Part shown: one piece after another, positions 55,952 through 64,000 of the stretch
How positions within the stretch are numbered: position 1 is the first letter of the stretch
How the letters are laid out: every line of letters begins with the position of its first letter
Translations under genes and position numbers: made by a program
Assembly: GCF_002812045.1 (NCBI RefSeq)
Contig: NZ_NPEG01000001.1
Location: forward strand, 124,001 to 188,000
Direction: 5' to 3'
Length of the DNA stretch: 64,000 bases
Source of the DNA: Leptospira haakeii
Lineage (GTDB): Bacteria; Spirochaetota; Leptospiria; Leptospirales; Leptospiraceae
The notes under the pieces: model-generated
What the model was told of the DNA's origin: nothing
Seen by the model: the letters and a program-made list of their open reading frames with translations, nothing else
Databases searched by the model: none

Positions 55952-57953
55952 TTTCCTTAATTCCACTCTCATCGGGGATCGGCAAATAATCTAAGACGAG
56001 AAATGTTAAATCGTCTTCGAAATGTTTTCTGTTTCCCGTAAAATTTCTTACGGTTGCAAACAAATCCTCACCAAGTTTCTCTCCAGGCGATTGCATATGA
56101 TCGCTTAACAATTTATAAAATCTCTGGAATCCGAAAATTTCCCCACTTTTACTTCTGGCTTCCGTGATCCCGTCGGTATATACGATCAAACGATCTCCAG
56201 GTTTCATCTGGAACTCCACAACGGAGTTTTTTAGATTCGGGTCCATTCCCATGATCCAGCCAGGTAAAAATATTTCCTTGGTCTCTCCGGATTCTTTATC
56301 TATAGCAACAATAGGAGGATGCCCCGCATTTGAATAAGTCACTTTTCCGTTCGCAGGATCGATTATAAGATAAGCTGCGGTGATAAAATGTTTTCCGTAC
56401 TTACCGCTTAAGGATCTATTAATACTTCTTAAAACTTCTGCAGGATCTTCATTCTTTCTAGATTCAATCGAGAATGCCAACTTCACCATCGAAGAAATGA
56501 TCGCAGCAGGTACACCATGGCCTGAAACATCGGATAAAAAGATACCCAACTTGCCAGATTCCAAATATTGGAAATCGTAGAAGTCACCTCCCACGGAACT
56601 TGCAAATTCTCCCCTTACGGAAAGTTTCAGATTTTTCACTTCAGGTAAACGATCAGGAAGAATGGACTCTTGTAGCTCTCTCGCAATCTTAAGTTCTTGT
56701 TCTATTTCGGTTAACTTTAATTGGCTTTCGTAATTTTCCAATCGAGCCTGCAAAGAATCTTTCTCTAATGTTTTGATCCTATCCGCCAAAGCAAAAGAAA
56801 GTAGAGTCATCTCCACCAAAGAACCGAATTGAGCGGACCAATGAGTGAGTTCGGTATCCTGAATAATGGACAGGTTCCTAAGAGCAGTGATCAAAACAAA
56901 AAGGATCAGGACGGACCATGCCAATAGGAAATAACGTGCAGGACGATATCCCCTTCTCAGACGGATCGCAGCAGAATAGATCACTAAAACTGCAGCCAGG
57001 AAAGGATACCAGGAAACTGCCCAAATCATCGGCCCGTAGATGCTGGAGAATAATGAGGCAATAAATCCAAAAATAGCAATCGCCGATAATATTAAGAAAG
57101 CATAATTCTTCCAACCGGTCTCTCTTTCCATATGCAAGAAGGAGCGAGTAAATAAAAGAGAAAATGCAACGGATAAGAAAGCAAACCCTGTCAGATAATC
57201 GTTCCAAGAAGTAGCCGGAGCAGGGATCAGATACTGTGCGCCGACTCCTGTCACTGCCATCTGCCAAAGTCCATAGAACAATAAGTATAGAACGTAGAAG
57301 AAATAACTGGAATCCTTCACCACAAAGGCAAGAAATCCGTTATACACCAACATGATCCCAATCGCCCCGAAAAAAATCCCCAAGAATAGATTCTCCATTT
57401 GGATATGGGCAGCGAATTCTTTAGGTGCCCAGGCTTGAAAATTCAAAACTAGGGATCTTCTGGTAGAAGCGTGGATTAAAAATTCTTCCTGCTTATTTGG
57501 AGGAGTTTCAATTAAGAATGCAGGTTGGATATAGGACATCCTCATGTCCCTGGAAAGTTCAGACCATACTAATCCTTGGGGTCCCCGTACTCTTTTAAAA
57601 ACAGTAAGGTTTTCCATTCCCGGGTTATTCAAAACTAAATACCAGGAGATCGTTCCTTCTTTAGGAGGAGCTTGTATCTTGAACTTTATTAAAAACTGAT
57701 CATCAGTGAAACTGTAAGATAAACTGTCCTTATCCATTCTGGTCCAGTCACCAATTTCTAAGTCAGTAGGAGTTTTCACTTCTCCAGGACGGATCTTTCG
57801 GATAAATGTAAATTTGTTTATGGGAGTTCCAGACATGGAACCGGAGATCGGAAAAACAGGAACATCTTCCTGAGAGTATAGGGAACCTATACCTAGGATG
57901 AGGATCAGCAGAATGAAGCTGATATTCCGAATTTTTCGGAAAATATTCACCAA
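55926..57953 (-). CDS. 7TMR-DISM receptor with PP2C/SpoIIE phosphatase domain
   Basis: A 675-residue signal protein: signal peptide, an extracytoplasmic 7TMR-DISM domain (about 35-180; SYSFTDDQFLIKFKIQAPPKEGTISWYLVLNNPGMENLTVF), seven membrane helices (about 185-395), a coiled coil (about 395-435) and a SpoIIE/RsbU PP2C domain (LKLSVRGEFASSVGGDFYDFQYLESGKLGIFLSDVSGHGVPAAIISSMVKLAF ... GDRLIVYTDGITEARSKSGEIFG). The Asp metal ligands are intact. It is probably a stress or ligand sensor controlling an anti-sigma antagonist. It begins 8 bases upstream of the EVE-domain gene end: same strand, likely one transcript with ftsH. Confidence 0.92.
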   Translation of the reverse strand: MVNIFRKIRNISFILLILILGIGSLYSQEDVPVFPISGSMSGTPINKFTFIRKIRPGEVKTPTDLEIGDWTRMDKDSLSYSFTDDQFLIKFKIQAPPKEGTISWYLVLNNPGMENLTVFKRVRGPQGLVWSELSRDMRMSYIQPAFLIETPPNKQEEFLIHASTRRSLVLNFQAWAPKEFAAHIQMENLFLGIFFGAIGIMLVYNGFLAFVVKDSSYFFYVLYLLFYGLWQMAVTGVGAQYLIPAPATSWNDYLTGFAFLSVAFSLLFTRSFLHMERETGWKNYAFLILSAIAIFGFIASLFSSIYGPMIWAVSWYPFLAAVLVIYSAAIRLRRGYRPARYFLLAWSVLILFVLITALRNLSIIQDTELTHWSAQFGSLVEMTLLSFALADRIKTLEKDSLQARLENYESQLKLTEIEQELKIARELQESILPDRLPEVKNLKLSVRGEFASSVGGDFYDFQYLESGKLGIFLSDVSGHGVPAAIISSMVKLAFSIESRKNEDPAEVLRSINRSLSGKYGKHFITAAYLIIDPANGKVTYSNAGHPPIVAIDKESGETKEIFLPGWIMGMDPNLKNSVVEFQMKPGDRLIVYTDGITEARSKSGEIFGFQRFYKLLSDHMQSPGEKLGEDLFATVRNFTGNRKHFEDDLTFLVLDYLPIPDESGIKEITSSFSKS

Positions 57954-57961
57954 AAATCTCC

Positions 57962-58441
57962 CTAACCGGGAAGACTTTTCGCCCCGGCCAATTTACAAAT
58001 ATAATGAAACTGTTCTTCGCTAACCGGCTGGATGGAAAGTCTACCACCCGGCTGCAAAAGGACCATCCCTTTTAGTTGCCCGTGGGATCTTAATTCTTCT
58101 AGCGAAATTGGGCGAGAAAATTTTTCCTTAAATTTCACATCCACCATGAACCAGGTCGGTTTTTGTGGATCACTTTTTGGATCATAATACTTATGTTTCT
58201 TATCAAAAGCGAAATGATCCGGGTAACCTTCTTTGACTACTTCCGCAAGCCCTGCCACATGAGGAGGTTTACAACTGCTATGGTAGAATAGGATAAGATC
58301 CTTTTTTTTGATCTCATCCCTTAGGTAATTTCTCGCTCCGTAACCTCTGACTCCCTCCCAAGGCGCTGTTTTGCCGGGAGAAGAAGCCAAAGTATCTATG
58401 GAAAAAACGTCAGGCTCGGTTTTAAAAAGCCAGAATTTCAT
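57962..58441 (-). CDS. EVE domain protein
   Basis: A 159-residue protein of the EVE/THYN1 group: [77 protein letters not shown] and [22 protein letters not shown]. The fold is PUA-like and binds modified bases in DNA or RNA; here it is a stand-alone domain. Its ATG overlaps the ftsH stop (58438-58441). A link with restriction or modified-base systems is common elsewhere, but nothing nearby suggests it here. Confidence 0.93.
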   Translation of the reverse strand: MKFWLFKTEPDVFSIDTLASSPGKTAPWEGVRGYGARNYLRDEIKKKDLILFYHSSCKPPHVAGLAEVVKEGYPDHFAFDKKHKYYDPKSDPQKPTWFMVDVKFKEKFSRPISLEELRSHGQLKGMVLLQPGGRLSIQPVSEEQFHYICKLAGAKSLPG

Positions 58442-60414
58442 TCAATGCCGGCAGAATAAGCTGGTTTGTTAGGAATTTCTCCTGACTTTTCCTTTTTGTT
58501 AGAACGTTCAGTTTTCTTTTTAGTTTCTTCATGAGAAGGATGAACGATCGCCATCAACTCGTCGTGAGAAACTGTTTCTTTTGCAAGAAGAGCCTTCGCA
58601 AGATTTTCGAACTTGGTGGAGTTCTTACGGACTAGTTCCCTTCCCTTATCCAGGCAGGTCTGAACAATCCCTCTGATCTCTTTGTCGATCATTGCTGCAA
58701 ATTCTTCGCTATAAGCCTTATTGCTCTGGCCCATATCCCTTCCTAAGAAAGGACTCTCATGGCCGCTTCCGTAATTGATTGTACCCAGTTTTTCGGACAT
58801 TCCCCAATCACAGACCATTCTTCTTGCGATATTGGTAGCTTGTTGGATATCATTGCTGGAGCCAGTAGAAGTCATTTTGAACTTAAATTCTTCTGCGATG
58901 AACCCGCCCATGCAAACTACAATTTGATCCAGCCAATACGCTTTAGTATGAATATGTTTATCTTCTGTAGGAAGAGATTGAGTAAGACCTAATGCTCTTC
59001 CTCTCGGAATGATGGTTACCTTATGAACAGGTTCTGTATAAGCGAGAAGTGTTCCTAAGATCGCGTGGCCTGCTTCGTGATATGCAATCACTTCTTTTTC
59101 CTTTTCGGAAATGAAGAAGGATCTACGCTCAGGGCCCATCATCACTTTGTCGCGTGCCTCTTCTAATTCTTCTTGAGTTACACGTTTTTTATTCTTACGT
59201 GCTGCAAGTAAAGCAGCCTCATTGATCAAGTTAGAAAGATCCGCACCTGTAAATCCAGGGGTTCCTCTTGCGATTGAATTCAAAGAAATATCACTTGTTA
59301 AAGGAACTTTTCTGGAATGCACTTTTAGGATCTGTTCTCTTCCTACTAAGTCAGGAAGATCTACCATCACTTGGCGGTCGAAACGTCCCGGTCTAAGTAA
59401 CGCAGGATCTAAAACGTCAGCACGGTTAGTAGCTGCCATTACGATCACACCTTCGTTCTTCTCGAAACCATCCATCTCAACGAGCATTTGGTTCAGGGTC
59501 TGCTCTCTTTCGTCATGACCACCGCCCCATCCGGCTCCTCTCAATCTTCCCACTGCATCGATCTCATCTATAAAGATGATACATGGAGAATTTTTCTTAC
59601 CTTGTTCGAACAAGTCGCGAACACGAGAAGCTCCCACACCCACGAACATCTCTACGAAGTCGGAACCGGAGATACTGAAGAATGGTACTCCAGCTTCTCC
59701 CGCAACCGCTCTAGCGAGTAAAGTTTTACCAGTTCCCGGAGGACCTACTAAAAGAACTCCGGTTGGGATCCTTGCACCCATTGCTTGGAATTTTTTAGGG
59801 TCTTTTAAGAATTCTATAATTTCGACCAATTCGGTTTTGGCTTCTTCACATCCTGCAACGTCCGCAAAACTTACCTTAACCTTTGGATCCACAGTCATCT
59901 TAGCTTTAGATTTTCCGAAAGAGAAAGCCTTGTTGCCGGTAGACTGAACTTGGCGCATAATAAAAAAGTAAAATACGAAAATACCAATTACTGCGATCAG
60001 AAGGAAGGAACTCAACATTCCGAATCCGTGTCCGTTCTCAGAAGGAACTACTTCCAGATCAATATTCGTTTTTCTTAAAGAAGAAAGGAATTCTTTGTCG
60101 ATAGGAGCGATCCTGGTCTCGAAACGAACAGGGGCTTTTGCTGCTCCTTCTTCAAATGGTTCGTAACAACCCTTGATCATATCACCTTCCATGACTAACT
60201 TGTCACAGCCGGGGAAATTGGAGTCTGTGGTCTTAACCAGTTTGCCTTTCGGTTTGGAAGAAGCATCCGGTTCTACCATGTTCATAAATTGAGAGAACGG
60301 TAATATTCTAGGTTTGCCCAGAGCAGTTTGGATCTGCGGAACGAGAAGTGCTAATCCTAAGATTACTAAGATAAAAAGTATAAGTAATCTAAGACCTTTA
60401 TTATTGTTATTCAT
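58438..60414 (-). CDS. ftsH: ATP-dependent zinc metalloprotease FtsH
   Basis: A 658-residue FtsH: N-terminal helix, periplasmic domain with a Cys-containing loop, second helix near 155-175, AAA+ domain ([38 protein letters not shown] region [20 protein letters not shown]) and M41 protease domain with zinc site HEAGH and the later Asp. The start at 60414 is chosen: GGGAG lies about 7 bases upstream, and a 24-residue extension from 60486 is not family-like. It degrades membrane and regulatory proteins. The EVE gene overlaps its stop. Confidence 0.96.
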   Translation of the reverse strand: MNNNNKGLRLLILFILVILGLALLVPQIQTALGKPRILPFSQFMNMVEPDASSKPKGKLVKTTDSNFPGCDKLVMEGDMIKGCYEPFEEGAAKAPVRFETRIAPIDKEFLSSLRKTNIDLEVVPSENGHGFGMLSSFLLIAVIGIFVFYFFIMRQVQSTGNKAFSFGKSKAKMTVDPKVKVSFADVAGCEEAKTELVEIIEFLKDPKKFQAMGARIPTGVLLVGPPGTGKTLLARAVAGEAGVPFFSISGSDFVEMFVGVGASRVRDLFEQGKKNSPCIIFIDEIDAVGRLRGAGWGGGHDEREQTLNQMLVEMDGFEKNEGVIVMAATNRADVLDPALLRPGRFDRQVMVDLPDLVGREQILKVHSRKVPLTSDISLNSIARGTPGFTGADLSNLINEAALLAARKNKKRVTQEELEEARDKVMMGPERRSFFISEKEKEVIAYHEAGHAILGTLLAYTEPVHKVTIIPRGRALGLTQSLPTEDKHIHTKAYWLDQIVVCMGGFIAEEFKFKMTSTGSSNDIQQATNIARRMVCDWGMSEKLGTINYGSGHESPFLGRDMGQSNKAYSEEFAAMIDKEIRGIVQTCLDKGRELVRKNSTKFENLAKALLAKETVSHDELMAIVHPSHEETKKKTERSNKKEKSGEIPNKPAYSAGIE

Positions 60415-60590
60415 GTGTAACTCCCAAGCTCCGCCATCTCTTCGGAGCCACATTATTCCCGTAGTTAGACTAAAGGAAACAGGCATTGGACCTGCCGGAA
60501 TCGTAAACCGGATACTATTTGGAAACCGTTTCTAATGAAAAGGTTCCCCATTAATCAGAGTCCCTTTTTTTCCGGAAAAGTAAAGGATTT

Positions 60591-61154
60591 TTACAATCTG
60601 TATTTTTCGATCACGTCTTCAATATCGCCCAAACTGATGGAACGAATTGCAGCTTCCGCGTCGTTGATAATCTGGATCAAACTTAAGTTTTCTAAAGGTT
60701 GGAAATCTTCCTTCAAAAATCCGTCCAGATTTGTGCCGTCAAATTGGTCGTTACCGATCCCGATACGGATGCGGATAAAGTTTGGAGAACGTAAGGATTG
60801 GATCACTGATTTGATCCCGGGATTTTCATTCCCGTTAGCTCCCTTATCCACTACAATTTTACCCAAGGGTAAGGTTAAATCTTCGTGGATTACAAGAATA
60901 TCCTGTACCTGAATTTTCAGGAAGGAAGCTATGTACAGAACGGACTCTCCCGATAGATCACTGAAGGTCTGAGGTTTTAATAATACAACCTCTTCTCCTT
61001 CGAAATCGCCTCGCCCGATCAAAGACTTTTTCTTTTTAGTCTTGATCTCAACGTTTATATTATTGGCGATCACATCTAAAATTTTGAAGCCGATATTAGC
61101 TCGGTTATTATTGTATTTGTCTCCGGGATTACCCAGTCCGACGATTAGCTTCAT
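60591..61154 (-). CDS. pth: Peptidyl-tRNA hydrolase
   Basis: A 187-residue Pth of normal length: LIVGLGNPGDKYNNNRANIGF (residues 3-23; the catalytic His20 position reads Ala19-Asn20 here, so the alignment should be checked), LLKPQTFSDLSGESV, IHEDLTLPLGKI and NGNENPGIKSVIQSL, then RIRIGIG. It recycles peptidyl-tRNA. It follows rplY by 42 bases in the conserved prs-rplY-pth order. Confidence 0.93.
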   Translation of the reverse strand: MKLIVGLGNPGDKYNNNRANIGFKILDVIANNINVEIKTKKKKSLIGRGDFEGEEVVLLKPQTFSDLSGESVLYIASFLKIQVQDILVIHEDLTLPLGKIVVDKGANGNENPGIKSVIQSLRSPNFIRIRIGIGNDQFDGTNLDGFLKEDFQPLENLSLIQIINDAEAAIRSISLGDIEDVIEKYRL

Positions 61155-61196
61155 ACAATAACGTACTCCAATTTTTTAGATCTCGGGACGGGGAAA

Positions 61197-61832
61197 TTAT
61201 TTCCCTTTTTTAGCTCCGGCTTTTGCTCCCGGCTTCGCTCCAGCTGCTTCCTTAGCTTCTGCTCTTTCTTGAGCAAGTAAAGCTTTGGTTTTTAGAACTG
61301 CTGCAACGATCGGATCTCCGTTCACTAAAATTTCCCAACTTGCAGGAACTTTTAAGTTACTAACTTTGATAAAATCGCCTACATCTAGATCGGTTACATC
61401 TAGAACCAGAGTTTCGAGTAGATCCTCAGGAACAGTTTTCACACGGATCTCATGGATCAAATGGTCGAACTGACCACCCATCTTAGAACCTTTTGCAGTT
61501 CCCTCGGTGCGAATTCCGATCTTAGTAACGATCTTCTTACCAGGCTCAACTTTGTAGAAGTCTACGTGGCGAATTCTGTCGATTTCAGGAAAACGTTGCA
61601 CTTCTTTAACGAAAACTTTTTGGATCCCTTCTCCCTCTACTTCCAACTCGATTAGAGTGGACTGACGGATTCCGGAATGAACTAGTTTTTCAAGTTCTTT
61701 CTCGTTTACAGAACCGGATGCGGCATTTCCGCCTCCGATAATGTTAATAGGAACTTGTCCAGCTTCACGAAGACGATTGTTTACGTTCTTGCCGGTTTCA
61801 GTTCTTTTTTTAACAGCTAATTTGTGGCTCAT
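61197..61832 (-). CDS. rplY: 50S ribosomal protein L25 (general stress protein Ctc type)
   Basis: A 211-residue L25 of the long TL5/CTC form: an N-terminal 5S rRNA-binding domain (LAVKKRTETGKNVNNRLREAGQVPINIIGG ... VEVEGE-like strand) and a C-terminal CTC domain (VTKIGIRTEGTAKGSKMGGQFDHLIHEIRVKTVPEDLLETLVLDVTDLDVGDFIKVSNL), ending in an Ala/Lys-rich tail with KPGAKAGAKKGK. It binds 5S rRNA. It lies 17 bases downstream of prs. Confidence 0.95.
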   Translation of the reverse strand: MSHKLAVKKRTETGKNVNNRLREAGQVPINIIGGGNAASGSVNEKELEKLVHSGIRQSTLIELEVEGEGIQKVFVKEVQRFPEIDRIRHVDFYKVEPGKKIVTKIGIRTEGTAKGSKMGGQFDHLIHEIRVKTVPEDLLETLVLDVTDLDVGDFIKVSNLKVPASWEILVNGDPIVAAVLKTKALLAQERAEAKEAAGAKPGAKAGAKKGK

Positions 61833-61849
61833 TGTCTTTACCCTTGTTC

Positions 61850-62791
61850 TTATATAAATAGGTCGCTGACCGATTGATTGGTCGATATTCTCTGGATCGC
61901 AGCAGCAAATAACGGAGCTACTGAGAGAGTTTTTAACTTAGTGATTTTTTTGGATTCTGGGATCTCGATCGTATTCGACAATACAACCTCTGTAAAAGGA
62001 GTAGAGTTCAAACGATCGATAGCTTCTCCGGAAAGAACTCCATGAGTAGCCGCACAATACACTGACTTAGCTCCATTTTTCAAAAGAGCGTCGGCAGCTT
62101 TACAGATTGTGCCCGCAGTATCGATCATATCATCCAGAAGGATACAATTCTTACCTTCTATCTCACCGATCACGTTCATCACTTCGGAAACATTTGCTTT
62201 CGGTCTTCTCTTGTCTATGATCGCTAAAGTCGCGTTTACTTTTTTACCGAAAGATCTTGCTCTTTCCGCTCCACCTGAGTCAGGAGAAACGATGACTAGA
62301 TCTTCGAACTTTTTGCTAAGAATATATTCTACTAGTACTGGACTAAAATGAAGATTATCGACAGGAACTTTGAAAAAACCTTGGATTTGATCCGCATGAA
62401 GATCCATTACGATCACTCTTGTAGGACCTAAAACTTCGATTAGATCAGCTACAACTCTTGCGGAGATTGGAACTCTCGGTTCCGCTTTTCTATCCTGGCG
62501 TCCATAACCGTAATAAGGAACAACTACCGAAATACTTTTTGCAGAAGCGCGTCTTAACGCGTCCATGATCAAAAGTAGTTCCATCAGGTTGTCGTTTGCA
62601 GGCGCAGAAGTAGATTGGATAATGAATACGTCTCTTCCTCTTACGTTCTCTTCTATCTTAACCGCAATCTCTCCGTCGGAAAATTTGCGAAGATTGATCT
62701 TACCAGGAGCTATTCCTAACTCTTGGCAAATTTCATTTGCGATCGTACGATTGGAAGATCCTGAAAAAACTGCGATATTAGAGCCGCTCAT
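61850..62791 (-). CDS. prs: Ribose-phosphate pyrophosphokinase
   Basis: A 313-residue PRPP synthetase, class I. ATP and Mg sites: [44 protein letters not shown], the [40 protein letters not shown] loop (DDMIDTAGT). It makes PRPP for nucleotides, His and Trp; PRPP would also serve the DPPR-synthase-like enzyme at 12951. Its start overlaps the glmU stop as ATGA. Confidence 0.97.
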   Translation of the reverse strand: MSGSNIAVFSGSSNRTIANEICQELGIAPGKINLRKFSDGEIAVKIEENVRGRDVFIIQSTSAPANDNLMELLLIMDALRRASAKSISVVVPYYGYGRQDRKAEPRVPISARVVADLIEVLGPTRVIVMDLHADQIQGFFKVPVDNLHFSPVLVEYILSKKFEDLVIVSPDSGGAERARSFGKKVNATLAIIDKRRPKANVSEVMNVIGEIEGKNCILLDDMIDTAGTICKAADALLKNGAKSVYCAATHGVLSGEAIDRLNSTPFTEVVLSNTIEIPESKKITKLKTLSVAPLFAAAIQRISTNQSVSDLFI

Positions 62792-63543
62792 TGTGCCACC
62801 GCTCCATTTAAAACTGCCGCTAAGTTTTCCAAGTCTGCAGGAGAATTCACACCTTGGCTTTCTCCGCTGTTTTTAAGAATTACTGCGCCCAACTTTTTTC
62901 CTTCTTTTTTGTACAACTCTACTAGATCAGGAAGATAATATTCTCCCTGAGCATTGCTATTTCCGATTTTTCTAAGAGATTCGAAAAGAATTTCGGAACT
63001 GAAAACATAAGTTCCAGTGTTGATCTCGTTTATTTTTTTCTGTTCCGCATCTGCATCTTTTTCTTCAACGATTGCGGTTACTTCTCCGGAAGAATTACGA
63101 ACTATCCTTCCGTAACCGGTAGGAATATCCACCTTTGCGGAAAGTAGAGTAGCGGAGAATCCATTTTGGACATGTGTGGAAAGGAGAGAACCGAAGGTAT
63201 CCCCTGTGATCATTGGAACATCACCACAAGCTACAAGGATAGGGCCTTTATGGGACTTAACAAATTCTTCGGCGCTTAATACTGCGTGAGCTGTGCCTAA
63301 TTGCTCTTTTTGTTCGGCAAAACGAATTCCTGGAATTCCTTCGCAAAGTGCTTGGACTTCTTCTTTTTTATAGCCTACAACTATGACTATGTCATTGATA
63401 CCTGCTTCTTTGAGGTGATCAATAACATGGTTTAAAAGGGGCTTTCCATTTAAAGGAACAGCCACCTTTGGGAGCTCCGTCTTCATGCGGGTTCCCTTTC
63501 CCGCAGCTAAAACTACGGCGACTGCTTCCTTTTTGGCGTCCAT
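62788..63543 (-). CDS. GlmU N-terminal (uridyltransferase) domain protein, no acetyltransferase domain
   Basis: A 251-residue protein equal to the N-terminal half of GlmU only: [28 protein letters not shown] (residues 10-37), [40 protein letters not shown] and [12 protein letters not shown]. The length stops where the beta-helix of a normal 450-residue GlmU would begin. It should make UDP-GlcNAc from GlcNAc-1-P and UTP; the acetyltransferase step may come from the protein at 27593. It stands in the place of glmU in the ispE-glmU-prs-rplY-pth order. Confidence 0.93.
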   Translation of the reverse strand: MDAKKEAVAVVLAAGKGTRMKTELPKVAVPLNGKPLLNHVIDHLKEAGINDIVIVVGYKKEEVQALCEGIPGIRFAEQKEQLGTAHAVLSAEEFVKSHKGPILVACGDVPMITGDTFGSLLSTHVQNGFSATLLSAKVDIPTGYGRIVRNSSGEVTAIVEEKDADAEQKKINEINTGTYVFSSEILFESLRKIGNSNAQGEYYLPDLVELYKKEGKKLGAVILKNSGESQGVNSPADLENLAAVLNGAVAQ

Positions 63544-63568
63544 TCAGTAATCCGGTGAAATCAAACAG

Positions 63569-63644
<76 letters not shown>

Positions 63645-63654
63645 GTTTCATTCT

Positions 63655-64000
63655 TTAATAATTAAAGCTTACAAACGTAAGGTCGGGAAATTCCGTTTGC
63701 ATTTTGGCTAACAGCTCTTCCCGTATCTCCAATCCCTGCACCAAACCATAGATACAAGATCCTGATCCAGTTAAGGAGGAGTAACTAGCTCCATTCGCCA
63801 AAAAGCTTTCCTTTAATTTCCCCAGCTGGGGAAACTTTCGGAAGGCAAGAGGCTCGAAGTCGTTTACGAGCTTTTCTCTCAAAGCCGCCCAATTTCCTTC
63901 TTTTAAAGAAAACTCGACGTCATTGCCTAGAGAAATCCATCTTTTCGAGGGAGGGTCGGCTTGTAAAGGCTTTTTGAGACCTGCGTACATTTCAGCGGTC
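63655..64000 (-). CDS. ispE: 4-diphosphocytidyl-2-C-methyl-D-erythritol kinase, C-terminal part
   Basis: The C-terminal about 115 residues of a GHMP kinase, cut by the window edge (the frame remains open to 64000). The LTGSGSCIYGLV segment is the GHMP motif 3 and FPQLGKLKESFLANGASYSSLTGSGS is the IspE-type C-terminal end. It phosphorylates CDP-ME in the MEP isoprenoid pathway. It is followed by tRNA-Gln, glmU, prs, rplY and pth in the same direction, the order also known from Gram-positive bacteria. Confidence 0.87.
   Translation of the reverse strand, partial: TAEMYAGLKKPLQADPPSKRWISLGNDVEFSLKEGNWAALREKLVNDFEPLAFRKFPQLGKLKESFLANGASYSSLTGSGSCIYGLVQGLEIREELLAKMQTEFPDLTFVSFNY

Overview
The window looks like a chromosomal segment of a Leptospira-type spirochaete. 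Support comes from many short lipoprotein and signal-peptide leaders with loose spirochaetal lipoboxes, an EF-G with the AHIDSGKT P-loop seen in spirochaetal and mitochondrial EF-G1, scattered single tRNA genes, stand-alone rather than clustered translation genes, 7TMR-DISM/SpoIIE-type signalling proteins, and AT-leaning but moderate base composition. The genus is inferred from memory of protein families; no search was run.

Layout. 0-9 kb: envelope genes (lipoprotein, DedA, SPFH lipoprotein), a compact UvrD-like helicase, then a lipid-oxidation-like group (fatty-acid desaturase, YciI-like protein, two tandem PF10118 di-metal proteins), tRNA-Val(GAC) and a HEAT-repeat protein. 9-16 kb: PhaR-type regulator, a hypothetical, FrnE/DsbA and TlpA-type thiol proteins, a UbiA/DPPR-synthase-like prenyltransferase and a Trk/Ktr potassium channel. 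16-23 kb: EF-G, a LysM/degenerate M23 protein, an amidohydrolase, two cyclic-nucleotide-binding proteins, tRNA-Arg(CCT) and prmC. 23-32 kb (minus strand): glnB and amtB behind a candidate sigma-54 promoter, and rpsT - tRNA-Val(TAC) - glmM - glmS - a GlmU-acetyltransferase-like beta-helix protein - acyl-CoA carboxylase beta. 32-37 kb: an unusual hairpin cluster, two hypotheticals, a family 2 glycosyltransferase and a GT-C-like membrane protein. 37-40 kb: YceI, a Cys-rich secreted peptide, MNIO (DUF692) and DUF2063 proteins (a bufferin-like RiPP locus), and a YHS lipoprotein. 40-51 kb: J-domain protein, CstA, Nudix, FlgD-Ig/OmpA protein, NRDE protein, PilZ, MFS, and a CueR-CopZ-CopA copper-efflux module. 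51-58 kb: a DUF4178 / small membrane protein / spermidine-synthase-like set, a c-type cytochrome and a 7TMR-DISM/PP2C phosphatase. 58-64 kb (minus strand): EVE protein, ftsH, and pth-rplY-prs-glmU(N domain)-tRNA-Gln-ispE, which keeps the order of the classical ispE-glmU-prs-ctc-pth block.

How the parts fit. The window encodes a whole route from fructose-6-P to UDP-GlcNAc (GlmS, GlmM, and a GlmU whose two activities appear to sit on two genes about 35 kb apart). It encodes ammonium uptake with its PII partner, and two copper/thiol-metal modules: a MNIO RiPP locus and CueR-regulated efflux. The most interesting candidate is the Cys-rich peptide with MNIO/DUF2063 proteins (37.9-39.7 kb), whose precursor lies convergent to, not upstream of, its putative maturation genes. 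Next are the split GlmU, the DUF4178-SpeE-like set, two probable CTG starts, and a cluster of four hairpins upstream of rpsT.
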